33,432 nt of DNA from Prevotellaceae bacterium UBA1743 (GCA_002314945.1 DCHV01000041.1:1-33432); one strand, 5' to 3'; numbered from the stretch's first letter, positions 21,812 to 31,220 are shown. The notes: a model not told the origin generated them from the letters alone. Program-made: numbers and translations.

Positions 21812-24541
21812 TCATTCTTCCACGGCTGCCTGTGCGGCTGCGAGTCGTGCGATGGGCACACGGAAAGGAGAACAAGAAGCATACTTCATGCCGAGCTTTG
21901 CACAGAACTTAACTGAACTGGGCTCACCTCCATGTTCACCACAGATACCAGTACGAATACCTGGACGAACTGCATTACCTTTCTCACAAGCCATCTTGAT
22001 AAGTTGGCCAACACCATTTTGGTCAAGAACAGCAAAAGGATCAGCTTTCAGAATCTTCTTTTCGAGGTACTCAGGAACGAAGGAAGCTACATCATCACGT
22101 GAATAACCGAAGGTCATCTGAGTCAAGTCGTTGGTGCCAAATGAGAAGTATTCAGCTTCGGTAGCGATACGATCTGCAGTCAAACAAGCACGAGGAATCT
22201 CAATCATAGTACCTACTTCGAATTTAATCTCTGTTCCGTACTCCTCAAATACCTCTTTTGCGGTCTTGAGGATAATCTCTTTCTGTTGTTTCAACTCGTA
22301 GAGAATACCTACCAGAGGAACCATAATCTCGGGACGAGGATCATATCCTTCTTTCTTCAATTCACAAGCGGCAGAGAGAATAGCACGTGTCTGCATAGCC
22401 GTAATTTCGGGGAAGGTAACTCCCAGACGACAGCCACGATGACCAAGCATAGGATTGGCTTCGTCGAGAGCCTCGGCACGTTTCTTTATTACTTCGATAT
22501 CCACACCCATCTGTTCGGCCATTTCTTTTTGACCAGCAGGGTTCTCCTTGTTAGGTACGAACTCATTCAATGGGGGATCCAGCAAACGGATATTTACCTG
22601 GAGTCCATCCATAGCCTTCAGAATGCCATAGAAGTCAGCCTTTTGATAGGGAAGCAACTTAGCAAGAGCCAGTTCTCGGTCGCTTACATTCTCAGCCAGA
22701 ATCATTTCACGCATAGCCTTGATCTTCTCACCCTCGAAGAACATGTGTTCTGTACGGGTAAGGCCGATACCTTTGGCACCAAAATCGCGTGCCTTCTTTG
22801 CATCAGCGGGTGTATCCGCATTGGTGCGAATTTCCATCTTGGTGTACTTATCGCAAAGATCCATCAACTCCTTGAAATCACCAGACAACTCGGGATCAAT
22901 GGTCTTAACCTGACCGGCATAAACCTGACCGGTGGTACCATTCAGAGAGATATAATCGCCCTCTTTGTAAACCACACCACCAATCTCTACTGTCTTAGCC
23001 TTGTAGTCCACATGAATTTCACCTGCTCCTGATACGCAACACTTACCCATACCGCGAGCTACTACAGCTGCATGAGAAGTCATACCACCACGAGCCGTCA
23101 AGATACCTTCAGCAGCAGACATACCTGCGAGATCCTCTGGAGAAGTCTCTATACGTACCATGACAACTTTGTGTCCATCCTGATGCCATACTTGTGCATC
23201 ATCGGCATGGAATACGATTTGTCCACAAGCAGCACCTGGAGAAGCAGGAAGACCCTGAGTGATAACCTTAGCTGCTTTCAAAGCACTCTTCTCAAAAACA
23301 GGGTGAAGAAGTTCGTCGAGCTTGTTGGGCTCACAACGTAAGATGGCAGTCTTCTCATCGATTTTACCCTCACGAACAAGGTCCATAGCAATCTTAACCA
23401 TTGCCGTACCAGTACGTTTGCCGTTACGAGTCTGCAAGAACCACAATTTACCCTCTTGAACCGTAAATTCCATATCCTGCATATCGTGATAATGATTCTC
23501 CAACTTATCCTGAAGAGCATCTAACTCCTTGTACAAGTCGGGCATTGCCTCTTCCATGGAAGGATACTTGTCAATACGTTCCTCTTCGGAAATACCTGCT
23601 CGCTCAGCCCAACGCTGACTGCCAATTTTTGTAATCTGTTGAGGTGTACGGATACCAGCTACTACATCTTCACCTTGTGCATTGATCAGATACTCACCAT
23701 TAAAAAGGTTTTCACCATTTCCGGCATCACGACTGAAGCAAACACCGGTAGCAGAAGTGTCACCCATATTACCGAAGACCATAGCCATTACAGAAACTGC
23801 AGTACCCCATTCATCTGGAATACCCTCCATCTTACGGTAGAGGATTGCACGTTCGTTCATCCAACTACGGAATACGGCACAGATAGCACCCCATAATTGC
23901 TCCTTAGGATCTGTGGGGAAATCACTACCTGTCTGTTCCTTGATAGCTTTTTTGAAAAGAGTAACCAACTTCTTGAGAGACTCTACAGAGAGATCCTTAT
24001 CGAGTGTGACGCCCTGTTCCTCCTTCACCTTTTCGATAATAGCCTCGAAAGGATCAATGTCTTCCTTGTTCTCGGGCTTCATACCGAGAACAACGTCACC
24101 ATACATCTGAACAAAACGGCGATAACTATCATATACAAAATGAGGATTCTTTGTTTTTGCTACCATTCCTTCTGCCACCTCATCGTTCAATCCAAGGTTG
24201 AGGATAGTGTCCATCATACCTGGCATAGAAGCTCTGGCACCAGAACGAACGCTGACTAATAGAGGGTTCTTTGTGTCTCCGAACTTACTATTCATCAGTC
24301 CTTCGATATGATTTACAGCTGCATTTACATCATCCTTCAGTAGTTCAACAATTTTTTCTTGACCTACTTGATAATATTCGTTGCAAGTGTCTGTTGTGAT
24401 TGTAAAACCAGGAGGAACAGGTACACCAATCAAGTTCATCTCAGCTAAATTGGCACCTTTTCCGCCCAGAGCCTCTCTCATCTGGGCATTTCCTTCTGCT
24501 TGACCATTGCCGAAGGTGTAAACTCTCTTTTGATTCATCAT
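21812..24541 (-). CDS. ppdK: Pyruvate, phosphate dikinase
   Basis: Interconverts pyruvate, ATP and phosphate with phosphoenolpyruvate, AMP and pyrophosphate; in anaerobic Bacteroidetes it links glycolysis and gluconeogenesis. Length 909 aa is typical. The N-terminal nucleotide-binding part has GNGQAEGNAQMREALGGKGA and NLAEM. The swivelling domain has GGMTSHAAVVARG with the phosphorylated His. The C-terminal PEP/pyruvate barrel includes GLTRTEHMFF, MLGHRGCRLG, FSFGTNDLTQMTFGYSRDD and GICGEHGGEP with the catalytic Cys. Two consecutive ATG codons occur at the start; the first is used here. It has its own consensus promoter and terminator and so is monocistronic. Confidence 0.97.
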   Translation of the reverse strand: MMNQKRVYTFGNGQAEGNAQMREALGGKGANLAEMNLIGVPVPPGFTITTDTCNEYYQVGQEKIVELLKDDVNAAVNHIEGLMNSKFGDTKNPLLVSVRSGARASMPGMMDTILNLGLNDEVAEGMVAKTKNPHFVYDSYRRFVQMYGDVVLGMKPENKEDIDPFEAIIEKVKEEQGVTLDKDLSVESLKKLVTLFKKAIKEQTGSDFPTDPKEQLWGAICAVFRSWMNERAILYRKMEGIPDEWGTAVSVMAMVFGNMGDTSATGVCFSRDAGNGENLFNGEYLINAQGEDVVAGIRTPQQITKIGSQRWAERAGISEEERIDKYPSMEEAMPDLYKELDALQDKLENHYHDMQDMEFTVQEGKLWFLQTRNGKRTGTAMVKIAMDLVREGKIDEKTAILRCEPNKLDELLHPVFEKSALKAAKVITQGLPASPGAACGQIVFHADDAQVWHQDGHKVVMVRIETSPEDLAGMSAAEGILTARGGMTSHAAVVARGMGKCCVSGAGEIHVDYKAKTVEIGGVVYKEGDYISLNGTTGQVYAGQVKTIDPELSGDFKELMDLCDKYTKMEIRTNADTPADAKKARDFGAKGIGLTRTEHMFFEGEKIKAMREMILAENVSDRELALAKLLPYQKADFYGILKAMDGLQVNIRLLDPPLNEFVPNKENPAGQKEMAEQMGVDIEVIKKRAEALDEANPMLGHRGCRLGVTFPEITAMQTRAILSAACELKKEGYDPRPEIMVPLVGILYELKQQKEIILKTAKEVFEEYGTEIKFEVGTMIEIPRACLTADRIATEAEYFSFGTNDLTQMTFGYSRDDVASFVPEYLEKKILKADPFAVLDQNGVGQLIKMACEKGNAVRPGIRTGICGEHGGEPSSVKFCAKLGMKYASCSPFRVPIARLAAAQAAVEE

Positions 24542-24578
24542 TTCTTAGGTTTAATTATCATTTTCTAATTTTAACACG

Positions 24579-24610
24579 CAAAAGTACATCTTTTTCCGAA
24601 TACAGCCAAA
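24579..24610 (-). promoter_or_regulatory. Consensus ppdK promoter
   Basis: Minus-strand TTTG (24610-24607), a 20-bp gap, and TACTTTTG (24586-24579). This is a full Bacteroidetes-type promoter giving a leader of about 30-35 nt before the ppdK ATG at 24541. Confidence 0.85.
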
Positions 24611-24639
24611 CAAAAGGTTCTTTTGTGGAATTAATTATG

Positions 24640-24647
24640 TACTTTTG
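24640..24647 (+). promoter_or_regulatory. -7 box for rlmD
   Basis: TACTTTTG followed by CAATC matches TAnnTTTG and lies 29 bp before the rlmD ATG. The nearest TTTG upstream (24622-24625) is 14 bp away, shorter than the usual 19-21, so only the downstream element is convincing. Confidence 0.6.
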
Positions 24648-24676
24648 CAATCGAATTTAATATAATCACACAATAA

Positions 24677-26098
24677 ATGGCAAGAAAGAAGAAAGATTTT
24701 CCCATTTTGGAAAAAATTGAGATAATAGACGTGGCTGCTGAAGGAAAAGCTATTGCAAAAGTCGAAAATTTGGTCATTTTTGTTCCTTATGTAGTACCTG
24801 GGGATATCGTTGACCTGAAAATTTTACGTAAGAAGCACAGTTATGCAGAAGCCCAAGCTGTAGCCTTTCACTCGTATGGTACAGGTCGCACAGCACCTTT
24901 CTGTCCGCATTTCGGAGTCTGTGGCGGATGTAAATGGCAATGCCTTTCATACGAAGAACAAATACACTATAAGCAAAAGCAAGTGATGGATAATCTTACC
25001 CGTATCGGAAAGGTTGAACTTCCTGAGTGTAGAAAGATTCTCGGCTCTGCAAAAACTCGTGAGTACCGTAACAAGTTGGAGTTTGGCTTCTGCAATAAAC
25101 GGTGGCTCACTTCTGAACAGATTGCTTCGGGAGTGGTGTTTGAACATCCTGAGGCAGTAGGGTTCCATACAAGCGGCTCTTTTGATAAGATTCTTCCTAT
25201 AGACGAATGCCATTTGATGGACGATGTTAATAATCGTTTGCGGAATGGAATACGCGACTACGCCTATGCACACAATCTGTCCTTCTATGATCAACGCGAG
25301 CATAAGGGCCTGTTGCGAGGTATGATGATTCGACTCAGTAATACAGGTGAACTGATGTTGCTACTACAATTCTGTTTGACAGAGGGAGAAAAGGCCGAAA
25401 AAGAGGCTATGGATTTACTCGATTATATCAAGATTACCTATCATGAAGTAACCTCTCTTCTATGGGTAGATAACCAAAAATACAACGATACCTTTGGTGA
25501 TCTTCCCATTCATTGCTACTCAGGAACAGACCATATCTATCTCGAAATGGAAGAGCTCCGTTTCAAAGTCGGTCCAAAGAGTTTCTACCAAACTAACACA
25601 GACCAAGCGTACGTTTTGTATCAAGTGGCTCGTGAATTTGCTGGACTTACAGGTAATGAGTTGGTATATGACCTCTATACGGGTACAGGTACGATTGCCA
25701 ATTTTGTGGCTCGTCAGGCTCGTCAGGTAATAGGTATAGAATATGTACCTGAAGCTATCGAAGATGCACGTGTAAATAGCCAATTAAATGGTATTGATAA
25801 CACCTTGTTTTTTGCTGGCGATATGAAAGATATACTAAACAAGGATTTTATTAGCCGTTATGGGCGTCCAGATGTCATCATCACCGACCCACCTCGCGCC
25901 GGAATGCATCAAGATGTGATAGACACCATCTTGTTTGCATCCCCCAAGCGTATCGTCTATGTTAGCTGTAATCCTGCCACTCAAGCACGCGATTTGCAAT
26001 TGTTGGATTCAGATTACAAGGTAACAGCTATTCAGCCTGTGGATATGTTTCCACATACTCAACACGTCGAGAATGTGGTCTTGTTGGAAAAGAAATAA
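24677..26098 (+). CDS. rlmD: 23S rRNA (uracil-5-)-methyltransferase, RlmD/RumA family
   Basis: Methylates C5 of a uracil in 23S rRNA (U1939 in E. coli for RlmD) using S-adenosylmethionine. An N-terminal TRAM domain (about residues 8-65) precedes a 4Fe-4S site with Cys76, Cys82 and Cys85 (CPHFGVCGGC) and one more Cys further on, probably in PIDECHLMD. The methyltransferase domain shows VYDLYTGTGTIANFVA, ITDPPRAGMH and YVSCNPATQARDL, whose Cys is the catalytic nucleophile. Length 473 aa is usual. RlmD and RlmCD-type members are hard to separate by eye, so the exact target base is inferred. The C-terminus (EKK) is encoded within the shared convergent terminator. Confidence 0.9.
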   Translation: MARKKKDFPILEKIEIIDVAAEGKAIAKVENLVIFVPYVVPGDIVDLKILRKKHSYAEAQAVAFHSYGTGRTAPFCPHFGVCGGCKWQCLSYEEQIHYKQKQVMDNLTRIGKVELPECRKILGSAKTREYRNKLEFGFCNKRWLTSEQIASGVVFEHPEAVGFHTSGSFDKILPIDECHLMDDVNNRLRNGIRDYAYAHNLSFYDQREHKGLLRGMMIRLSNTGELMLLLQFCLTEGEKAEKEAMDLLDYIKITYHEVTSLLWVDNQKYNDTFGDLPIHCYSGTDHIYLEMEELRFKVGPKSFYQTNTDQAYVLYQVAREFAGLTGNELVYDLYTGTGTIANFVARQARQVIGIEYVPEAIEDARVNSQLNGIDNTLFFAGDMKDILNKDFISRYGRPDVIITDPPRAGMHQDVIDTILFASPKRIVYVSCNPATQARDLQLLDSDYKVTAIQPVDMFPHTQHVENVVLLEKK

Positions 26099-26119
26099 GG
26101 TTACGGCCTTATTTCTTTT
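26088..26119. terminator. Bidirectional terminator made of two coding ends
   Basis: A perfect 13-bp inverted repeat (AAAAGAAATAAGG 26088-26100, CCTTATTTCTTTT 26107-26119) with a 6-nt loop. Each arm contains the stop codon and last codons of one convergent gene, and each arm supplies the U-rich tail for the other direction. It should terminate both rlmD and the long minus-strand operon. Confidence 0.85.
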
Positions 26120-27701
26120 CTATATCCTCTATAGCTTTTAGTACTGTCGAGTCATCTTCGTTGATGAACTCGATGTATTCACTCATCGTTTTGACGTTGT
26201 AAATAATGTTGCCATGAAGGTTGCGTTCCATCATTCTGCGGCTCTTTTCCATCAATATATTTCTACGCTTCAGACCATGCTTATCGCCAAAAGAAGCGAA
26301 TTGTTCCAAAAGATTCTGACTCATTAGATACTTCTCTATCTGTTTGGTATTCTGAAATGCATTCAGTTTATCTCTATTGGTGTCTGTATATTGAAAGGCA
26401 AATTGACGCAACAAACCTGTATAGACAGCTTCCTTGTAATAAGAGGTGATTCCAGTTGTATCCTCTGGGACGAAGATATCAGGCATGATACCACCTCCAC
26501 CATAGACGATTCGTCCACCCAAAGTAGTAAATTTCTCACCATTCTGCTTGATGCTATCTTGAGAGAAGAATTCACCTCTTTCGTAACGTGCTATCAGGTC
26601 CATTTCGTATTCTTCACCTTTTCCTTTTTCGTAAGGCTTTTGGATGCAACGTCCGCTGGGAGTGTAATAACGGGCAATGGTTAGACGCACAAGACTGCCG
26701 TCTCCGAATTCAATAGGCTGTTGTACAAGTCCTTTACCAAATGATCGACGACCGATGATAGTTCCACGGTCATTGTCTTGGATGGCACCTGCCAAGATCT
26801 CACTTGCACTGGCACTACCTTCGTCGATGAGGACTGTAATGGGCATCTTCTTGAAAGAGCCTCTTCCATCAGCTCGGAACTCCTCCCTCGGGCTCTTGCG
26901 CCCTTCGGTATAGACAATCAACTGGTCACGAGAAAGGAATTCATTGGCCATCTTGATGGCGGTAAACATATAACCACCTCTGTTTCCTCTCAGGTCCATA
27001 ATCAGGTTCTCCATTCCATCCACATTCAACTTAGCCAGTTCTATTATCATTTCGGCATACGTTTGCTGTCCGAAATTCTTAATACGGATGTACCCTGTCT
27101 TCTCACTAATCATGTAGGCTGCATCAATACTGCTTACAGGGATGTCACCTCTTACCACATTGAAATAGCGCAAAGAGTCACACCCATGACGTTTGATGCC
27201 TAACTTTACAGTAGAATCCTTGGGACCTTTCAGTCTTTTCATCACTTTTTCCGTATCCATTCCTACGAGCGAAGTATCATTAGCTGTCACGATGCGATCA
27301 CCTGCAAGAATACCTATTTTCTCAGATGGACCACTCTTGATAGTGGACATCACGTTTACCGTATCTTTCTGCATTGTAAAGGTGACACCAATGCCAGAGA
27401 ATGAACCCTTTAGGTCTTCCGATGCTTCCTCGGCATCTTGGGCAGGAATGTATGTGCTATGAGGATCGAGTTCGCTGACCAGAATTGGCATGGCACTTTC
27501 GACAAGTGAATCCATGTGGATAGTGTCCACATAATGATTGTCGATTAACTGTAGAAGATTGTCCAGCTTGTTGCCACGAAACTCCATTTTCGTAATGTTC
27601 CCTGACGAGAATTGCTGATTGTAAAATTTGCCTGCCAATATTCCAATTATCAGACATATTGCCACCAAGAGTGGTATGAAACGATGTTTTGGATTTTCCA
27701 T
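26109..27701 (-). CDS. S41 family carboxy-terminal processing peptidase
   Basis: A periplasmic serine protease of the CtpA/Prc type, anchored by one N-terminal membrane helix (about residues 9-24). A PDZ domain spans about 95-175 (GIGVTFTMQ, GILAGDRIVTAND). The catalytic domain has LIMDLRGNRGGYM, then DEGSASASEILAGA with the nucleophile Ser near 298 and RRSFGKGLVQQ with Lys323 as general base. A C-terminal helical segment completes 530 aa, a common size for the Bacteroidetes members. Substrates are unknown; relatives trim or degrade envelope proteins at their C-termini. It is the last gene of the long minus-strand string, 20 bp after the dCMP deaminase gene, and ends in the shared hairpin. 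Confidence 0.93.
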   Translation of the reverse strand: MENPKHRFIPLLVAICLIIGILAGKFYNQQFSSGNITKMEFRGNKLDNLLQLIDNHYVDTIHMDSLVESAMPILVSELDPHSTYIPAQDAEEASEDLKGSFSGIGVTFTMQKDTVNVMSTIKSGPSEKIGILAGDRIVTANDTSLVGMDTEKVMKRLKGPKDSTVKLGIKRHGCDSLRYFNVVRGDIPVSSIDAAYMISEKTGYIRIKNFGQQTYAEMIIELAKLNVDGMENLIMDLRGNRGGYMFTAIKMANEFLSRDQLIVYTEGRKSPREEFRADGRGSFKKMPITVLIDEGSASASEILAGAIQDNDRGTIIGRRSFGKGLVQQPIEFGDGSLVRLTIARYYTPSGRCIQKPYEKGKGEEYEMDLIARYERGEFFSQDSIKQNGEKFTTLGGRIVYGGGGIMPDIFVPEDTTGITSYYKEAVYTGLLRQFAFQYTDTNRDKLNAFQNTKQIEKYLMSQNLLEQFASFGDKHGLKRRNILMEKSRRMMERNLHGNIIYNVKTMSEYIEFINEDDSTVLKAIEDIEKK

Positions 27702-27721
27702 ATTGTATTTGGATTATTGAT

Positions 27722-28150
27722 TCATTGATTTTGTTCCAAAGGCATGAGGGTAACTTCAATTCCAGCCTTGCGTAATAATTCTACTCCATCTTTCAAACGG
27801 TATTCACGTCCATAGACTACTCGTTTGATACCAGCTTGAATGATTAGCTTAGCACATTCTATACAAGGAGAATCAGTCACGTACAGAGTACTTCCCTCGC
27901 TGTTATTGCCGCTTCGTGCAATCTTGGTGATAGCATTAGCTTCTGCATGTAGTACATAGGGTTTTGTAACGTTGTTCTCATCCTCACACACGTTCTCAAA
28001 GCCAGAAGGAGTGCCGTTGTATCCATCGCTGATAATCATCTTATCTTTTACTACAAGTGCACCAACCTGTCTCCTAAGGCAATAACTGTTTTCACTCCAG
28101 ATGAGAGCCATCCTCAGGTAGCGCATATCCAATTCTTTTCCTTTGCTCAT
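27722..28150 (-). CDS. dCMP deaminase family protein
   Basis: A zinc-dependent cytidine/deoxycytidylate deaminase-fold enzyme of 142 aa. Zinc ligands are His68 and Cys96 and Cys99, and Glu70 is the proton shuttle: VLHAEANAI then TDSPCIECAKLII. The pattern fits dCMP deaminase (dCMP to dUMP for dTTP supply) and ComE-like proteins (COG2131). It starts within the stop of the Crp/Fnr-type gene (ATGA) and is followed by the S41 peptidase gene, an arrangement suggesting co-translation rather than shared function. The exact substrate is inferred from family. Confidence 0.9.
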   Translation of the reverse strand: MSKGKELDMRYLRMALIWSENSYCLRRQVGALVVKDKMIISDGYNGTPSGFENVCEDENNVTKPYVLHAEANAITKIARSGNNSEGSTLYVTDSPCIECAKLIIQAGIKRVVYGREYRLKDGVELLRKAGIEVTLMPLEQNQ

Positions 28151-28857
28151 TCCGATGTTATTCTATCTTGTTTTGTTATGTTGTTTTCCCATAAGCGTGA
28201 AACTTGTGGGATGAATATTTCATTACGTTTTAGACAAATGATTCCCTGTTCGTCAAGTGTATGGAGCATATTCGAGACGTTCTGTCTGGTCTCTCCCAAC
28301 AACATGGCAAGTTCGCTCATGCGTATTCTAAGAATTTTCCTACCTTTCGGGTAGCAGTTGATGCTTTTGGTGAAATTGGCGAATTTTGTACCGATTTCTC
28401 CATTGTACCATACGTGAGAAAGACTCTCCTCTTGATGTACGAGTGAGGAAAGATAATTCAGGTAATTCAATTGAAATATGCTATTAGCCATCAATTCTTT
28501 CATCATCATTCCCTTGCTGATTACCGCCATATCACATTCTGTGTTGGGTGAATAGGTGGCTTTTATTTTTGGTGAAAGTCCAAAGAATGACTCAGGCTCA
28601 ATCACAGTAGGGTAGTTGCAGAATTCGATATAGGAAAAAGGAATTTCTGAAAAAGTACGTTCCCTACGTATCTCTCCTTCTACTAAAGCCATCAGACGGT
28701 TGCATCTATCTCCTTGTCTTGCTATTATCTCCTTTTGTTTGGTTAAATGTACGATTTTCATTTTCGTCTTATCCTCCAATTGAGCCAGTTCCATCCCATT
28801 GATACCTTGTAACAAGGGAATTCTAACCAAAAGGTGGTACATCTCAGATAGTTCCAT
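28147..28857 (-). CDS. Crp/Fnr-family transcriptional regulator
   Basis: A 236-aa regulator with an N-terminal cyclic-nucleotide-binding-like barrel (about 12-125: LLQGINGMELAQLEDKTKMK, IIARQGDRCNRLMALVEGEI) and a C-terminal winged helix-turn-helix (about 170-222: RMSELAMLLGETRQNVSNMLHTLDEQG). The RxNVS recognition segment is typical of the family. The phosphate-binding RAxSA motif of cAMP-binding Crp is absent, and the FNR N-terminal four-cysteine set is also absent. The effector is therefore unknown and it may respond to protein interactions or another ligand. The gene lies inside the long minus-strand string, 10 bp after apbE and overlapping the deaminase gene, so it is probably transcribed with them. 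Confidence 0.88.
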   Translation of the reverse strand: MELSEMYHLLVRIPLLQGINGMELAQLEDKTKMKIVHLTKQKEIIARQGDRCNRLMALVEGEIRRERTFSEIPFSYIEFCNYPTVIEPESFFGLSPKIKATYSPNTECDMAVISKGMMMKELMANSIFQLNYLNYLSSLVHQEESLSHVWYNGEIGTKFANFTKSINCYPKGRKILRIRMSELAMLLGETRQNVSNMLHTLDEQGIICLKRNEIFIPQVSRLWENNITKQDRITSE

Positions 28858-28867
28858 AGAGTAAAGA

Positions 28868-29893
28868 CTATTCTAATAGAAAAGAAGACAGGGAAGGACT
28901 ATGCCAAATCTGGTAATTACCTGTTTCATCAGCATAAATAAAGTAGGCCTTCAACTGAGGATTTCTGTTGAGAACTTCTTTCGCTTTTTCAAGTCCCAGG
29001 ACCATAAAAGACGTGGCAAAGCCATCCGCTTCGGCACAAGTTGGTGCAAGTACTGTACTGCTCAATATACTGTGTTGAACAGGATATCCAGTTTTTGGGT
29101 CTATCGTATGTGCCACTTTCTTCCCATCCTTGTAGTAGAAGTTGCGGTAGTTGCCACTTGTAGCAAGGGCACAATTGGGTATTTGTAAAACCTGTTCTAT
29201 CTCGTTCTGCAGTAATGTGCTATCGTTTTCGGGCTTGTTGATGCCTATGCGCCAGGGTTTCCCTTTGGGGCTATTCCCACGTGTCACTACTTCTCCACCT
29301 ATCTCTATCATGTAGTTTTTGATTCCTTTACGTTCGAAGAGTTCGGCTACTCGGTCACTACCAAAACCCTTTGCTATGGCGCTGAAGTCCATAATGATAC
29401 GTTCGTCCTCCTTGGTCATTTTCCCATTATCCAGATGTACACGATCCCATCCAATAAGTGATTTCAGACTGTCGATTGTTGTAGAATCGGGTGGTGTATC
29501 GTGCTTGAAACCGAACCCCCATGCATTTACCAGAGGAGCTACTGTTACATCAAAAGCGCCATTTGTCTCCTTGCTGATACGTTGTGATAGCAGAAATACT
29601 CTTTCGAGCAAACTATCAGCATTCTCAGATGTGTTGGAGTTTATACGGCTAATGGTACTTTCTGAATTAAACATTGATAGTGAGTTGTCCACTTCATTGA
29701 GCGTACTTTGTATCTCTGCTTCCAAATCTTTGGGGTATTGATAAGTAGAGTGATAAATTGTTCCAAAGATATTTCCCTGATTCTGCTGGTATGGGGCGTT
29801 GTCGTCAACGTGATGCCTCTTCAGAATAAAATACGTACCCAATACAAGTAAGAGAAGGAAGGGTATATGCCACTTTTTCAAGGAGTGTTTCAT
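28868..29893 (-). CDS. apbE: FAD:protein FMN transferase (ApbE)
   Basis: Attaches FMN from FAD covalently to Thr of flavoproteins such as NqrB/NqrC and RnfD/RnfG, at the outer side of the membrane. One hydrophobic segment at residues 11-24 (IPFLLLLVLGTYFI) anchors or exports it; there is no lipobox Cys, unlike many ApbE lipoproteins. Family motifs are GTIYHSTYQ, STISRIN, GAFDVTVAPLVNAWGFG, DFSAIAKGFGSDRVAE, IGGEVVTRG, HTIDPKTGYP and TCAEADGFATSFMVLG, with the acidic metal ligands in the last block. 341 aa is normal. It overlaps mntP upstream. A partner flavoprotein is not in the window. Confidence 0.94.
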   Translation of the reverse strand: MKHSLKKWHIPFLLLLVLGTYFILKRHHVDDNAPYQQNQGNIFGTIYHSTYQYPKDLEAEIQSTLNEVDNSLSMFNSESTISRINSNTSENADSLLERVFLLSQRISKETNGAFDVTVAPLVNAWGFGFKHDTPPDSTTIDSLKSLIGWDRVHLDNGKMTKEDERIIMDFSAIAKGFGSDRVAELFERKGIKNYMIEIGGEVVTRGNSPKGKPWRIGINKPENDSTLLQNEIEQVLQIPNCALATSGNYRNFYYKDGKKVAHTIDPKTGYPVQHSILSSTVLAPTCAEADGFATSFMVLGLEKAKEVLNRNPQLKAYFIYADETGNYQIWHSPSLSSFLLE

Positions 29894-30462
29894 AGTGAAA
29901 ACAAATGTTCTATCAATATTTTTATTCCTATGGAAATCAATATGATTCCACCTATTAGTTCAACGTTTAAATTTAGTTTCTTTCCTGCGATGATTCCTAT
30001 ACCTAAGCCGAGTATTGTGAAAAGGCTTGAACAAACACCTATGATGATAACTGGGATGAGAATACTATTCTGTGTCATAGATTCCATACAAGCGAAACTG
30101 ATTCCTACGGCCAGCGCGTCTATACTGGTAGCAATAGCCAAAGTAGGTAATTTGCGATAACAGAGAATCTCACCTCCGTGTTCATTTTCTGGATGGAGGC
30201 TACCCCATATCATATTTCCTCCCAAATAGGATAACAATGCAAATGCAATCCAATGGTCGATACTCGTGAAATATTGGTAGAAGAGAGAAGTTCCTATATA
30301 ACCTATCCATGTCATTCCACCTTGAAATAATCCGAATAATAGTATCATAGTAATCATGGGGAAGAGAATTATTTTACGTGCGGACAAACCTGCTGCAATA
30401 CTTACTGTAAAACAATCCATTGCCAAGGCAATAGCCAATAGCCAAATTTCTATAATACTCAT
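29890..30462 (-). CDS. mntP: MntP-family manganese efflux pump
   Basis: An inner-membrane protein of 190 aa with six predicted helices in two halves, each with a conserved Asp: LAIALAMDCFTVSIAAG in the first half and IATSIDALAVGISFA in the second, the hallmark of the MntP (DUF204) family that exports Mn2+. Length is standard. It overlaps DUF6048 upstream and apbE downstream by 4 bp each. No Mn riboswitch (yybP-ykoY) is seen upstream, as expected for an internal operon gene, so regulation by Mn is not evident here. Confidence 0.93.
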   Translation of the reverse strand: MSIIEIWLLAIALAMDCFTVSIAAGLSARKIILFPMITMILLFGLFQGGMTWIGYIGTSLFYQYFTSIDHWIAFALLSYLGGNMIWGSLHPENEHGGEILCYRKLPTLAIATSIDALAVGISFACMESMTQNSILIPVIIIGVCSSLFTILGLGIGIIAGKKLNLNVELIGGIILISIGIKILIEHLFSL

Positions 30463-31220
30463 TTCTTCTGTTGTTTAGCGCTCTTCCCCACGTCTAAAAT
30501 AAGTTTGAAGGTGCCACCGAAAGCAGTACTTCCATTCTTGCCATATCCTGGAACATACCATGGTTCTCCCATCGATATGTCTCCCTGTTTGATACGTCCT
30601 CTGTAACGCAGGTCCCAACCAAGACGGACGATACTCCATAATTTAGTCTCCACTCCTACAAGAAGCTCCAGCCAATGAAGTTCTCCTTTTTGGCTTTCGA
30701 GATTCAATGGAGTACATACGCCCCACACAGGGTCCTGAAAATCGGGATTGGTGTAATCGTAGTGGTAGTTGGTGTATGCATAGCGAAATCCTGCAAAGAA
30801 GCGATTCCCATTGACCTTCTTGTTGATGTTGTAATCCATACCTATGCGGAAATAGGGTGCGGTAGTTTTGAAAGTGTTGTTATTTTCGTTTCCCACCTTG
30901 TCACAATCACCCAATCCTAATTCAAAGATTGGGAAAAATTTCTCTTTGAAATCCAATCGTGCAGCCACTTCCATATTGCTGTAGGTCGTATTCATGGCCT
31001 TCATCGTCAATCCAATCAAATCTGCTGAGATGGCAATACCAGCAAAGAGAGGTGCTTTCTCATCTTTCTTGGAATTGACTATCTGCGAAACCTCTTTTGC
31101 CCCTTCCTTTACTTTTGTTTCTTTCGAATAGGGCTTTTGAGGTTCCTGTGCTTTCAGGACGCCAGAAAACAGACTACTCGCCAGAAATAAGATGAATACT
31201 GAGATTTTGTGTTTCAGCAT
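30459..31220 (-). CDS. DUF6048 family outer-membrane-like protein
   Basis: Signal peptide at residues 1-24 (ending VLKAQ) and then mostly alternating beta-strand sequence such as RFFAGFRYAYTNYHYDY and TKLWSIVRLGWDLRYRGRI, consistent with a small outer-membrane beta-barrel or surface protein. It fits DUF6048, a Bacteroidales-specific family of unknown function, by general pattern and by adjacency to a DUF6452 gene. The start at 31220 lies 47 bp inside the 3' end of that gene. A conserved pair of this kind suggests a shared envelope role, but none is known to me. Confidence 0.75.
   Translation of the reverse strand: MLKHKISVFILFLASSLFSGVLKAQEPQKPYSKETKVKEGAKEVSQIVNSKKDEKAPLFAGIAISADLIGLTMKAMNTTYSNMEVAARLDFKEKFFPIFELGLGDCDKVGNENNNTFKTTAPYFRIGMDYNINKKVNGNRFFAGFRYAYTNYHYDYTNPDFQDPVWGVCTPLNLESQKGELHWLELLVGVETKLWSIVRLGWDLRYRGRIKQGDISMGEPWYVPGYGKNGSTAFGGTFKLILDVGKSAKQQKK

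Noticed and set aside
21715..21882. N-terminal extension of the GH95 gene from an ATG at 21882
   Set aside because: It would overlap ppdK and translate through the ppdK terminator; ATG 21714 gives a proper lipoprotein signal.
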